Positions 9,100 to 18,229 of a stretch of 64,000 nucleotides of DNA are shown piece after piece. The notes under the pieces are model-generated. The model ran no database searches. It worked only from the letters and a program-made list of their open reading frames with translations, and was not told where the DNA came from. Numbering within the stretch: the stretch's first letter is position 1; each line of letters begins with the position of its first letter. The stretch is from Proteus penneri. GTDB taxonomy: Bacteria; Pseudomonadota; Gammaproteobacteria; Enterobacterales; Enterobacteriaceae. The translations under genes and the position numbers were made by a program. The stretch covers positions 117,689 to 181,688 of the forward strand of contig NZ_PHFJ01000011.1 of NCBI RefSeq assembly GCF_003144535.1, written 5' to 3'.

Positions 9100-9162
9100 T
9101 TTTCCTTGCCATAGACACCATCCCTGTCTTTTGCAGCCCCTCTGGAGAGGGGCTTTTTTTTT
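9100..9162 (+). ncRNA. cpxQ: CpxQ-type 3'UTR small RNA of cpxP
   Basis: The sequence TTTTTCCTTGCCATAGACAC and the following CATCCCTGTCTT match the 5' part of E. coli CpxQ as I remember it. A GC-rich hairpin (AGCCCCTC/GAGGGGCT, 9135-9154) and a T-run complete the RNA. In E. coli, RNase E releases CpxQ from cpxP mRNA and, with Hfq, it represses inner-membrane protein mRNAs. The body is nearly identical while the terminator stem differs, which points to selection on the seed region. Confidence 0.88.
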
Positions 9163-9190
9163 GTTTGTTATATTTTTAGTTATATCAGTT

Positions 9191-9981
9191 TTATTTTAGA
9201 TAAAAGTATACTTTTCTTTCTATTGTATTTTTTAGTGTGAAATCTAAAATTTGTTGTTTTAGCCTAGAGAGCTCTCGTATAATTTTATTATTACTTCCTG
9301 TCTTGTTATGTATAACGCGATGAATTCTATTATCTTCTAAAATACTAGGGAAATTATTATCATTTTTATTTAAAACAAAATCTTGTATACATAAGCAAGG
9401 CATAGTTTGTCCAACAATATATTTATTGTTTATTAATAAATCATTGAATATTTCATGATCTATTGGATTGTTAATAGGTTTTTGAGATATTTTATCAAAT
9501 AAAAAATGAGCACCTTTATTTGTGATAATATATCCTGCAGTACCTAAATGCCGACTTTTTAACCTAACAATTTGAAAATCATTGATTTTCTTTATTGGTC
9601 TAATGGATGTTTTTATTTTATCATTAGATTTTTCAATTTTTATAATATCAATATTTTTGTTCACCCATGAATAATTTCTTAGCAATTCTTCAGAATTTTT
9701 TCCTAGGTAAATATCATCTTCAAAAATTCCAGCTACATCAATATTTTCATCAATAATCTTTTTCCATAAAAATATATGACTTAAAAAACATCCTTTTTCT
9801 CCAGCTGTTAAATTAGGATTATTAAAGCATATATTTAAATGTTCTGAGACATCTAAGTTATTCTTATTTATAGCATCAAAAAATAAGAATGGAATATTTT
9901 TTGAATTGAATTGAATTGATTAGATATATGTGTACGCCTATCTTCATTATTATCTTTTAAGCTAATTATGAAATTATTCAT
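9191..9981 (-). pseudogene. GT25-family LPS glycosyltransferase, frameshifted at a 5-bp repeat
   Basis: Reading from an ATG at 9981 gives MNNFIISLKDNN...RRTHISNQFNS. The frame then shifts at AATTC repeats (plus strand (TTGAA)3, 9901-9915). Dropping one 5-bp unit restores one 261-residue frame: KNIPFLFFDAINK, GEKGCFLSHIFLWKK, GIFEDDIYLG (metal-binding EDD), LGTAGYIITNKGAHFLF and PIDHEIFND. This is the layout of family-25 LPS galactosyltransferases. The intact C-terminal frame starts at 9685. It lies 70 bp after another glycosyltransferase gene. It is off as read, but could be restored by repeat slippage. Confidence 0.85.
9901..9919 (-). repeat. Pentanucleotide tandem repeat inside a glycosyltransferase gene
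   Basis: Three perfect TTGAA units are followed by the partial TTGA. One unit fewer restores the GT25 reading frame. The location near codon 23 and the unit size (not a multiple of 3) are typical of slipped-strand switches, although three units is few. Confidence 0.7.
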
Positions 9982-10051
9982 GTAATATTCTTTATCTAAG
10001 TAATATTTTAAGGGAAATATAAGAGTGTTATTTCCCTTAATAGATTTGTTT

Positions 10052-11206
10052 TTATTTTGTTAGCTCATCTTTGATGATTGCATGTGTATTTTTTATAAAA
10101 TCATCCACATTATGAATTTTTTTAATATAATCAATGGCTTCTATTGATAGTGTTTTTCTCTTTTCGTCATTCTCAATGAGTTCTCTAACTGCTTCTACAA
10201 ATAAGTCTACTTTATCAAAACCATTACCAAGAACTTCTCCAACATGGATACCAAATTTAGAAGTTAAGTCGTCCGGATTTCTGTTACTAACAAGTAATGT
10301 TCCAAAAGATAAGGCTTCAAGGAATGAAACAGGTAATGCCTCATGAATAGAGCTATTAACTAGCACTTTTGCATCGCGTAAATATTTATTTTTTTCCTCA
10401 CCTTCAACATGACCCACAAAGTGAAGATTCGGAATCTTTTCATATTCTGACATGATATCGTGATTTTTGTCATCAGCTCTAAATATCTTACCTAAAACAT
10501 AGAAATTGTATTCAGGCATTTTTTTTGCAATTTCACAGAAAATCCAACCTCGTTTAACAGATGCAATACGGCCTAAAAAAACAACATTATTTTGTTTAGG
10601 GTGAGTTAAAACATCAAAATTATAGTCAATATCGATTGGATTTGGAGCAAAATCAATAGAAACGTTTTTATCTAAATTATATAAATCAATGGCTTTTTGA
10701 TTAAGGCACTGTGCCTGAGTAATAAATCGTACTCTTCCTTCTTTGTACCAAGAATGAACAAGATCGTAGATTTTTTGATTATAGTAAGATGTTTCAGGAA
10801 TTAATTTTACTGTGAAAATTTCATCCCATTCATACATAGGTCTGGGATCTTGTATCCAAAGAATTAGTCATTTTGATGGATCTAGTTCATTTTTTAATAC
10901 ATTATCGTGTGTAAGCTCAACACTGAAATAGATATCATAGTCTTTCTTTTTTAAGAATCTTTGTGTAAACCATTTTCTGCGAGGGAGTTTATAAAGCGCT
11001 ACATCATCGACTATTGTTTTTTCAGCAAAAAAATGACTTTTTCCTTTACCTAATAAGACATCGAATTCAAACTCTTCATTTTTTAAATATTTAGCAATGT
11101 AATATCTTGCTAAGTACCCATACCCACCAAATCGAGTATTTGCAGCCCCAAAGAATTCATCAACAATAAGAGCTACTTTAATTTTGCGTTTATTTTCTTT
11201 ATTCAT
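10052..11206 (-). pseudogene. GT4-family glycosyltransferase interrupted by one in-frame TGA
   Basis: The frame from ATG 11206 to the stop at 10052 is open except for one TGA at 10870-10868. Sequence on both sides is continuous: ELDPSK, stop, then LILWIQDPRPMYEWDE. The N-terminal half has KVALIVDEFFGAANTRFGGYG. The C-terminal half has the GT-B donor site (VVFLGRIASVKRGW; VNSSIHEALPVSFLEALSFG, with the E-x7-E pattern). Without the stop the product would be 384 residues, normal for the family. It is probably a surface-sugar (LPS) transferase. A TTG at 11224 is an alternative start. Either a nonsense mutation or, less likely, readthrough applies. Confidence 0.82.
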
Positions 11207-11419
11207 AACATGTAGAACTCGCAATAGAGTGTGAAATAATTATTTAACATAACAATATAATTTGGTGGATTTTTAAGATTTTTTATTTCACTGAGGTGAA
11301 TGAGCAATTTGTAGTAATAGAGCTAGCTGAAATTACCCATAAACAATAAATTATATTCTTATATTTTACGTTTACGGTGCGGTTGGTGCCGCACCAGTTT
11401 ACATGATTTTTATCTTGAC

Positions 11420-12175
11420 CTACAACAACGCCTCTGGAGATTCAGGTAAAATCTGTCCACCATCGACAATAATTGTCTGCCCTGTAATATATTTTGCTTC
11501 ATTCGACGCAAAGAAGGTAGCGGCGTAACCGATATCTTCAGGTTCACCTAAAGTATGTGTTGGGATTGATGCCTTCATTTGATTTAAATACGCTTCACCT
11601 TGCGCCTGTAAGCCTTCGGTGAGGATATTACCCGGCATCACAGCATTAATGGTTATACCATGACGTGCATATTCAAGTGCTGCGCTGCGCATAAAGCCAA
11701 GTTGTCCTGCTTTGCTTGCCCCGTAGTGGCTCCAACCTGGATAGCCTGTGATTGCACCCGTAATGGATGACGTGATAATCACACGACCTTGTTTTTGTTT
11801 CTCCATGACACGAAGTGCAGCTTTCACTAAAAAGAACATACCTTTAAGGTTAACTGTATGCATTTTATCCCAATCAGCTTCGGTCATCTCTTTAATCGTG
11901 GCTTGAGGGAAAATGCCTGTATTGGAACAAAGAATATCAAGTTTGCCATACTCTTTTACGACATCATCAACCACTTTTTCACAGGCGGATTGATGAGTGA
12001 CATCAAGGTGCATAAACTCAACATTTAATTCTTGTTTTGTTTTATTGCCAGCAACATCATCAATATCGGCAATAATCACCTTAGCACCACTATTTTTTAG
12101 GGCGATGACAATACCTTTACCAATGCCTTTTGCGCCACCTGAAACTAAAGCGATTTTACCCGTTAAATCAAACAT
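11420..12175 (-). CDS. Short-chain dehydrogenase/reductase (FabG-like)
   Basis: This 251-residue classical SDR has the NAD(P) motif GGAKGIGKG (residues 14-22) and the structural motif CSNTGIF in place of NNAG. The catalytic Ser is in ITSSITGA, the YxxxK is YGASK, and the C-terminus is the typical GQTIIVDGGQ. An acidic residue ending beta-2 (IIADIDD) suggests NAD preference. The substrate is unknown; 'FabG' would only be a family label. A weak GC hairpin at 11376-11395 follows it. The gene stands alone between the glycosyltransferase remnants and pfkA, where E. coli has fieF. Confidence 0.85.
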   Translation of the reverse strand: MFDLTGKIALVSGGAKGIGKGIVIALKNSGAKVIIADIDDVAGNKTKQELNVEFMHLDVTHQSACEKVVDDVVKEYGKLDILCSNTGIFPQATIKEMTEADWDKMHTVNLKGMFFLVKAALRVMEKQKQGRVIITSSITGAITGYPGWSHYGASKAGQLGFMRSAALEYARHGITINAVMPGNILTEGLQAQGEAYLNQMKASIPTHTLGEPEDIGYAATFFASNEAKYITGQTIIVDGGQILPESPEALL

Positions 12176-12708
12176 AAAACCTCCTATTAAGTGAAAGTTC
12201 CACTGTATCAGTCTCGGTTGAAAAGCGGTAAATCAACCAGAGAACTTTGTTGTCGGTCACAAATGTACCTTAGATCATTTTTTTCTTTAAAAGGATGACA
12301 TCACAAAATAGAGAGATAAACGGCAGATAGAACATCACACCAGAGAAAAACTGAATATTTATCAAAATATGCCGATGCTATTTTTTAGCATAAATAGTGT
12401 TTTTTTGAGATGAATGCAAAAAGGCAGTAAAGTGTCTGTATAAAAAGTGTTAACTTATTAGAGAAACATATTTGAGATAGACTAGTATAATCTTTATATA
12501 GCCCATTTGATTAGTTTAATGCGCATCAAGTTTATGAAAAAAAATATACGATAATGATGAACTGGTAAAAAATATGCGTACAATGGTATTGTTGAATCAA
12601 TTCAGCATTTACGATATCGGTATATAATACCAGACAAGCCGATATTGAGATAAAAAGTTATTCCAACAATTTTGCAATAATTACATCGAATAAGAATCAG
12701 AGGTAATC
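12176..12708. other. 533-bp intergenic region with pfkA promoter and candidate Cra site
   Basis: This AT-rich region lies between the divergent SDR gene and pfkA. No ORF or RNA gene is seen. The inverted repeat TGAAT-CA-ATTCA at 12593-12604, about 105 bp upstream of pfkA, resembles the Cra (FruR) operator half TGAAWC. On the minus strand it fits RSTGAAWCSNTHHW with one mismatch. pfkA is a known Cra-repressed gene in E. coli. Confidence 0.5.
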
Positions 12709-13686
12709 ATGGTCAATAGGATCAAAAGAATTGGGGTTTTAACAAGTGGTGGTGATGCACCAGGTATGAATGCCGCGATCCGTGGTGTTGTTCGTGCCGC
12801 ACTAAGTGAAGGTTTAGAGGTTTATGGGATTATGGATGGCTATATGGGGCTATACGAAAATCGCATGAAAAAACTCGACCGTTTTAGTGTGTCAGACATG
12901 ATCAACCGTGGTGGTACGTTCCTTGGTTCTGCTCGTTTCCCTGAATTCCGTGAAGACAACGTTCGCGCTGTTGCCATCGAGAACATGAAACAAAATGAGC
13001 TTGATGCCCTAGTCGTTATTGGCGGTGATGGTTCTTATCTTGGTGCGAAAAAACTGACGGAAGCAGGTTTTCCATGTATCGGTTTACCGGGCACAATTGA
13101 TAATGACGTTGCTGGCACTGATTATACTATCGGGTATTTTACTGCATTAGAAACGGCTGTTGAAGCAATTGACCGCTTACGTGATACATCAACTTCTCAC
13201 AAACGTATCTCTATCGTGGAAGTGATGGGGCGTTACTGTGGTGACTTAACACTGTCTGCGGCAATCGCAGGGGGCTGTGAATTTGTTGTTCTGCCTGAAT
13301 CTGAATTACCTTTTGATCGTGATGAATTGCTGGCAGAAATCAAAGCGGGTATTGAACGTGGTAAACGCCACGCAATCGTCGCAATCACCGAACATGTTTG
13401 TGATGTGCATGAATTAGCTCGTTTTATTGAAGCCGAAACTAAACATGAAACGCGTGCAACGGTATTAGGTCATATCCAACGTGGTGGTTCTCCAGTTGCT
13501 TACGACCGTATTCTTGCTTCTCGTATGGGAGCTTATTCTGTACAACTGCTATTAGAAGGTTACGGTGGTCGTTGTGTTGGTATTCAAAATGAAAAACTGG
13601 TTCACCATGATATTATTGATGCGGTCATGAATATGAAACGTGTCTTTAAAGCTGATTGGTATGAAACAGCGAAAAAACTCTATTAA
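12709..13686 (+). CDS. pfkA: 6-phosphofructokinase I
   Basis: PfkA phosphorylates fructose-6-phosphate to fructose-1,6-bisphosphate with ATP, the committed glycolytic step. The 325-residue protein is five longer at the N-terminus than E. coli. It carries [16 protein letters not shown] (ATP site), GGDGSYLGA, the catalytic [16 protein letters not shown] (Asp in TIDND) and [11 protein letters not shown]. It also has [13 protein letters not shown] and the allosteric-site basic residues. The ATG at 12709 follows an AGAGG ribosome-binding site. A possible Cra site lies upstream. Confidence 0.97.
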   Translation: MVNRIKRIGVLTSGGDAPGMNAAIRGVVRAALSEGLEVYGIMDGYMGLYENRMKKLDRFSVSDMINRGGTFLGSARFPEFREDNVRAVAIENMKQNELDALVVIGGDGSYLGAKKLTEAGFPCIGLPGTIDNDVAGTDYTIGYFTALETAVEAIDRLRDTSTSHKRISIVEVMGRYCGDLTLSAAIAGGCEFVVLPESELPFDRDELLAEIKAGIERGKRHAIVAITEHVCDVHELARFIEAETKHETRATVLGHIQRGGSPVAYDRILASRMGAYSVQLLLEGYGGRCVGIQNEKLVHHDIIDAVMNMKRVFKADWYETAKKLY

Positions 13687-13948
13687 TCAATAGTGTTATC
13701 GTAATACCTGAGCCTTTCTGAGTTCTATCCTTATTCGTGAACTGCTCTGATACATTTTCTTTGTGTCAGAGTAGCTTCTCGAGTGAAAATATTTCATTTA
13801 ACTATTTCTATCCTCCATTATTTCTTTTTATCCCCTTATATTGATAGTCATATTCCCGTTGTGTATATCCATCGGTTTTTTGTTATTTCATCGTGATAAC
13901 ACTTTCTGTCAGCCTAGTTAAATACTTAACGATAAAGGGTGGATAGTT

Positions 13949-14950
13949 ATGTTTAAACAATGGGGTTTATTATCAACGACTTTAGTCGTATTACTTTTTT
14001 CTAATAGTTTATGGGCTAAAGATATTCAGTTATTAAATGTCTCTTATGATCCAACGAGAGAGCTTTATCAGCAGTATAACCAAGCATTTAGTCAGTATTG
14101 GAAGCAGAAAACGGGAGATAGTGTCACTATTCGCCAATCACATGGTGGTTCAGGAAAGCAAGCGACATCAGTTATCAATGGTATTGAAGCGGATGTTGTC
14201 ACATTGGCACTCGCTTATGATATCGATGCGATTGCACAAAGAGGAAGTATCGACAAGCAATGGATAACACGATTACCCGATAACTCTGCTCCTTATACTT
14301 CAACGATTGTTTTTCTGGTGAGAAAAGGAAATCCTAAGCAGATAACAGATTGGGATTCGCTGATAAAACCGGGTGTTTCCATTATTACACCTAATCCTAA
14401 AACCTCAGGAGGTGCAAGATGGAACTATCTTGCGGCATGGGGTTATGGATTAAAAGCTAATCATCAAGATAGTGAAAAAGCGAAAGCCTTCGTTAAAGCA
14501 CTTTATCAGCAAGTTGAAGTATTAGATTCAGGAGCACGAGGCGCAACCAATACCTTTGTTGAGCGAGGCATCGGTGATGTATTAATTGCATGGGAAAACG
14601 AAGCGTTATTAGCGATTAATGAACTAGGCGCTGATAAATTTGAGATAGTCACACCATCAGTATCTATTCTTGCAGAGCCTACAGTATCTGTAGTTGATAA
14701 GGTTGTCGATAAACGAGGAACTCGAGAAATTGCCACAGCGTACTTAGATTATCTTTACTCATCACAGGGACAAGAGATTGCAGCAAAAAACTATTATCGC
14801 CCTAGAGACAAAGCAATAGCAGAGAAATACCAAAGTCGTTTCCCAAAACTCGAACTATTTACGATTGATGAGGTTTTTGGTAATTGGCAATCAGCACAGA
14901 AAATACATTTTGCGACAGGCGGTGTGTTTGATGAAATAAGTCGTCGTTGA
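13949..14950 (+). CDS. sbp: Periplasmic sulfate-binding protein
   Basis: Sbp delivers sulfate to the CysTWA ABC transporter. The 333-residue precursor has a signal peptide cleaved near LWA-KD (residues 23-24). The sulfate-binding family signatures are present: [42 protein letters not shown] and [14 protein letters not shown]. It is transcribed alone and ends at a bidirectional terminator shared with tpiA. E. coli has cdh between sbp and tpiA; it is absent here. Confidence 0.95.
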   Translation: MFKQWGLLSTTLVVLLFSNSLWAKDIQLLNVSYDPTRELYQQYNQAFSQYWKQKTGDSVTIRQSHGGSGKQATSVINGIEADVVTLALAYDIDAIAQRGSIDKQWITRLPDNSAPYTSTIVFLVRKGNPKQITDWDSLIKPGVSIITPNPKTSGGARWNYLAAWGYGLKANHQDSEKAKAFVKALYQQVEVLDSGARGATNTFVERGIGDVLIAWENEALLAINELGADKFEIVTPSVSILAEPTVSVVDKVVDKRGTREIATAYLDYLYSSQGQEIAAKNYYRPRDKAIAEKYQSRFPKLELFTIDEVFGNWQSAQKIHFATGGVFDEISRR

Positions 14951-14972
14951 TGTGTCATAAAGCAAAAACAAA

Positions 14973-15011
14973 AAAATCACCTTCTGGTTTTATATCCAGC
15001 AAGGTGATTTT
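14973..15011. terminator. Bidirectional terminator between sbp and tpiA
   Basis: AAAATCACCTT and AAGGTGATTTT form the stem, extended by CTGG/CCAG. A-rich and T-rich flanks suit both converging genes. Confidence 0.85.
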
Positions 15012-15054
15012 CTCTATTTTTTATCTCTTAATGGCAGAAGCCAAAAAGATAAAA

Positions 15055-15825
15055 TTATTTTTTCGCTTTTGCAGCGGCGGCTGCTTTAACGATAACGGCA
15101 AATGCATCAGCTTTCAGTGATGCGCCACCGACTAATGCACCGTCGATGTCTGGTTGACCAAACAGTTCAGCGGCATTTTTATCGTTAACAGAACCACCGT
15201 ATTGGATGATTACTTGTTCAGCGATAGCGGCATCTTTCTTCGCAATATGATCACGAATAAATTTATGGACAGCTTGTGCTTGTGCTGGAGTTGCAGATTT
15301 ACCAGTACCGATAGCCCAGATTGGTTCATAAGCAATAACGGCATCTTTAAATGCTGCAGCACCATGTGCATTTAACACGGCATCGATTTGGCGAGCACAC
15401 ACTTCTTGCGTTTTGCCAGCTTCATTTTCTGCTTCAGTTTCACCAATACATAATACTGGTGTTAAACCTAACTCTTTTAACACGCCGAATTTTTGAGCGA
15501 TAAACTCGTCAGATTCTTTATGATAAGTACGACGCTCAGAGTGACCAATGATAACGTATTTAACATCAACGTTTTTCAGCATTTCTGCTGAAGTTTCACC
15601 AGTGAAAGCACCTGATAAGTGAACACCGGTATCTTGAGCACCTAATGCGATACGGCTTCCACCAATTTCATGGCGTGCTTGGCATAGATAAACTGCGGGT
15701 GGTGCGATAGCAACATCACAACCTGCAACACCGCTAACTTCTTTACGTAATGCAGCAATTAATTCATGAACCATATGAATGCTGCCGTTGAGTTTCCAGT
15801 TACCCATGACTAATGGATGGCGCAT
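15055..15825 (-). CDS. tpiA: Triosephosphate isomerase
   Basis: TpiA interconverts dihydroxyacetone phosphate and glyceraldehyde-3-phosphate. The 256-residue TIM barrel has the substrate Lys in GNWKLNG, catalytic His in IIGHSERR, catalytic Glu in [16 protein letters not shown] and the phosphate loop [10 protein letters not shown] chose the ATG at 15825 because it aligns with E. coli [11 protein letters not shown] and follows GGAGGAAA. An upstream in-frame codon at 15873 would add 16 unmatched residues. The C-terminus is alanine/lysine rich. Confidence 0.97.
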   Translation of the reverse strand: MRHPLVMGNWKLNGSIHMVHELIAALRKEVSGVAGCDVAIAPPAVYLCQARHEIGGSRIALGAQDTGVHLSGAFTGETSAEMLKNVDVKYVIIGHSERRTYHKESDEFIAQKFGVLKELGLTPVLCIGETEAENEAGKTQEVCARQIDAVLNAHGAAAFKDAVIAYEPIWAIGTGKSATPAQAQAVHKFIRDHIAKKDAAIAEQVIIQYGGSVNDKNAAELFGQPDIDGALVGGASLKADAFAVIVKAAAAAKAKK

Positions 15826-15931
15826 AACTTTTCCTCCAACCGAGTGGTTTAAATTTAGTTTGCTAATAAACACGAATTCTGTTGATGCACAACAGTATAG
15901 AGAACAATGAATAGAATAGCTTTGTTTTTTA

Positions 15932-16567
15932 TCACGGAATAGCTGAAACGATCTTGCTGTTTAAAGAAAGCTTAATCGGTTCAATAGCAAAGGTTGTTAA
16001 TTGTTCACCTTCATGGGCAACAATATAGCGAATAGCACCCACATCATGGCTAATATAATCAGAAGTTTGATTTTTAAAGGCGAATAAATTGAGAGCCTCT
16101 TGAATTTGCTCTGGGGTTATTGATGAGTCAAATTGAGCCACCAAAGTAATAATATATTGTGTGGTGATCTCGCGATTTCTCTTTTCTAATTCAGGTGAAT
16201 CAGGGGTATGGATCAGCGTGAGTTGTAAGCTTTTTATTTTTTCGCTACCGCGCTCTAATATTGCAGATGAATAGAGATAAGGTGTAATACGCGTTGCGGC
16301 TCTGACAAGCGGAATGGCAATATCGTGATTAGTGATAATTTTATATTCATTAAGCGATAACAACGGATTTTGTTGATTGAACTTAGCTCTTAGCTCCGGA
16401 ATTGTCATTTCAAAAACAGGTGCATCTTGCTTAAGATAGGCAATATCATCTTTACTGGGCTGTTTTTGTGCGACAGACATCTCTGTTGCAAAAACAGAAG
16501 TTGGCAAACAAAGAGCAATGCTTATGATTATCAGGTATAACGTAGAAAGTGTATTTGCTTTTATCAT
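15932..16567 (-). CDS. yiiQ: DUF1454 periplasmic protein YiiQ
   Basis: This 211-residue exported protein of unknown function has a signal peptide (residues 1-27, cleavage near VFA-TE). Its place directly upstream of tpiA and divergent from a DUF805 gene matches E. coli yiiQ. The visible core includes [18 protein letters not shown] and [10 protein letters not shown]. No catalytic motif is recognised. It sits about 106 bp upstream of tpiA in the same direction, so it may share a transcript. Confidence 0.85.
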   Translation of the reverse strand: MIKANTLSTLYLIIISIALCLPTSVFATEMSVAQKQPSKDDIAYLKQDAPVFEMTIPELRAKFNQQNPLLSLNEYKIITNHDIAIPLVRAATRITPYLYSSAILERGSEKIKSLQLTLIHTPDSPELEKRNREITTQYIITLVAQFDSSITPEQIQEALNLFAFKNQTSDYISHDVGAIRYIVAHEGEQLTTFAIEPIKLSLNSKIVSAIP

Positions 16568-16664
16568 CTGTCCTCCGCTTGTCTGTGCTGTTATTGGCTA
16601 GTCTGTATTATTTGATACTAAATGGACAGTGTAATTCACAAATTAAGTAAATTATTGAGAATTT

Positions 16665-17096
16665 ATGACCTTACAACATTGGGTATTTTCATTCAAAGGG
16701 CGAATTGGACGTCGTGACTTTTGGGCTGGTTTAGGGGGTTGTTTCGCTCTTTTTTTAGGCCTTTTTATTATCAATGATATGATTTATCCATTACCTGCCA
16801 TTGTAATATGGATAGTGTTCCTTTTTATTCTTTATCCGCTATGTGCAATTTTTACTAAAAGACTCCATGATAGAAATAAAAGAGGAATATGGCTTTTATT
16901 ACTTTTACTTGCTGTGATGTTGGGGCTGGCAGATACAAGTAGTTTAGAACCATTTTGGCAATGGGCGATAGGACGTTTTCTTCCTTCTTTTATCGGAATG
17001 ATTATGTTGCTTGATTGCGGTGTCTTTGTTGGTAATGACGGTGAAAACTATTTTGGTAAACAGACTGAACAAGTAGATTATCGTCGCTGGCGTTAA
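16665..17096 (+). CDS. yiiR: DUF805 inner-membrane protein YiiR
   Basis: This 143-residue membrane protein begins with the DUF805 signature FSFKGRIGRRDFW. Four hydrophobic segments follow (about 24-42, 45-62, 77-91 and 101-120), with KRLHDRNKRGIW in the loop. The function is unknown. It is divergent from yiiQ and convergent with fpr, the E. coli arrangement. Confidence 0.87.
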   Translation: MTLQHWVFSFKGRIGRRDFWAGLGGCFALFLGLFIINDMIYPLPAIVIWIVFLFILYPLCAIFTKRLHDRNKRGIWLLLLLLAVMLGLADTSSLEPFWQWAIGRFLPSFIGMIMLLDCGVFVGNDGENYFGKQTEQVDYRRWR

Positions 17097-17116
17097 TCTA
17101 TATGATTAAATCAATG

Positions 17117-17150
17117 AGGGTGAGAGAAATAAGCTCACCCTTATTTTTTA
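17117..17150. terminator. Terminator between yiiR and fpr
   Basis: AGGGTGAG (17117-17124) and CTCACCCT (17134-17141) form the stem, followed by TATTTTTTATT on the plus strand. Confidence 0.75.
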
Positions 17151-17897
17151 TTACCAATATTGCTCACTGGTGATATGTCCGGGTTTGCGTCGTAAGTGCT
17201 TACGCATTTCCCGTTGTTCTTTTAAGAGTTGTTGAGTATCTCTGACCATTTGAGGATTACCACACAACATAATATGGCTCTCTTCTGGGCTGATGGTTAG
17301 GCCAACCGTTTTTTCTAAAGCGCCACTTTCAATTAATGCAGGAATACGTCCGGTTAATGAGCCAATGTGATTTTCACGGCTGACAATGGTTTGAATACGT
17401 AATTTGCCTTGATAACGTTCAACGAGTTTTTCCATTAAAGGTAAATAACTTAAGTCATTAGCATATCGAACAGCATGAACAAGAACGATATTTTCAAATC
17501 GCTCAAGATCGTGACCTAATTGCAAAATAGATAAAAAAGGCCCAATGGCGGTTCCTGTCGAAAGCATCCAAAGTGTATTTGTTGTGGGAATTTCTTCTAA
17601 TACAAAAAAACCACTGGCTTGCTTAGTGATCAGAAGTTCATCACCGACGTTAAGTGCGCTTAATTTAGGGCTTAATTTTCCATTAGGCACAGTGACCAGA
17701 TAGAATTCTAAATTGGGATCATCTGGTGCGTTTACATAAGAGTAGGCTCGTTGTACTCGCTCTCCATCAATATCTAGCGCTAATTTTGCAAATTGTCCGG
17801 CTGTAAACTTATCAATAGGAGCATTGACGACGAGACTTATTAACGCATCAGTCCAGTGATGAACTTGAATAACTTTTCCATTCACCCAATTAGCCAT
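17151..17897 (-). CDS. fpr: Ferredoxin/flavodoxin--NADP+ reductase
   Basis: Fpr moves electrons between NADPH and flavodoxin or ferredoxin through FAD, supporting radical-SAM enzymes and oxidative-stress repair. The 248-residue protein matches E. coli length. It has the FAD motif RAYSYVNAP and the NADPH motif STGTAIGPFLS. The C-terminus ends with the family's ITSEQYW. It is convergent with yiiR. Confidence 0.96.
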   Translation of the reverse strand: MANWVNGKVIQVHHWTDALISLVVNAPIDKFTAGQFAKLALDIDGERVQRAYSYVNAPDDPNLEFYLVTVPNGKLSPKLSALNVGDELLITKQASGFFVLEEIPTTNTLWMLSTGTAIGPFLSILQLGHDLERFENIVLVHAVRYANDLSYLPLMEKLVERYQGKLRIQTIVSRENHIGSLTGRIPALIESGALEKTVGLTISPEESHIMLCGNPQMVRDTQQLLKEQREMRKHLRRKPGHITSEQYW

Positions 17898-18229
17898 AGA
17901 GATAATCTCCTTTTGATAAACACGCTTATGTTGCTTATTTATTCTAAATAGGAAGTGGCTTTTTATTTATCAATATGGTGTGGTGATGTGATTAATCTAA
18001 GATTTTGTCAATAAATGACACAAAATGTACATTTATATTGACATCTATGGTGTATTTCTCTGACATTAATCTTTATACAAAAATTGCTGACTATCTCGCA
18101 AATTTCTCCAAATTTGTTAACTTAGTCTCATTCTGAGAAGGTACGCATTTTGCAGAGTTTATTTTTATAAATTCTCTGTGGTATGCGTCTGTCCGTTAAT
18201 TTATTTATCTAAAATTCTTGAGAAAAGAA
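17898..18229. other. Intergenic region between divergent fpr and emrD
   Basis: This 332-bp AT-rich stretch must hold both promoters. I see no ORF, RNA gene or confidently placed operator. Confidence 0.6.

Noticed and set aside
9901..9919. TTGAA repeat as a CRISPR or recombination-site repeat
   Set aside because: Unit too short, no spacers, and it lies inside coding sequence; slipped-strand repeat is the better reading.
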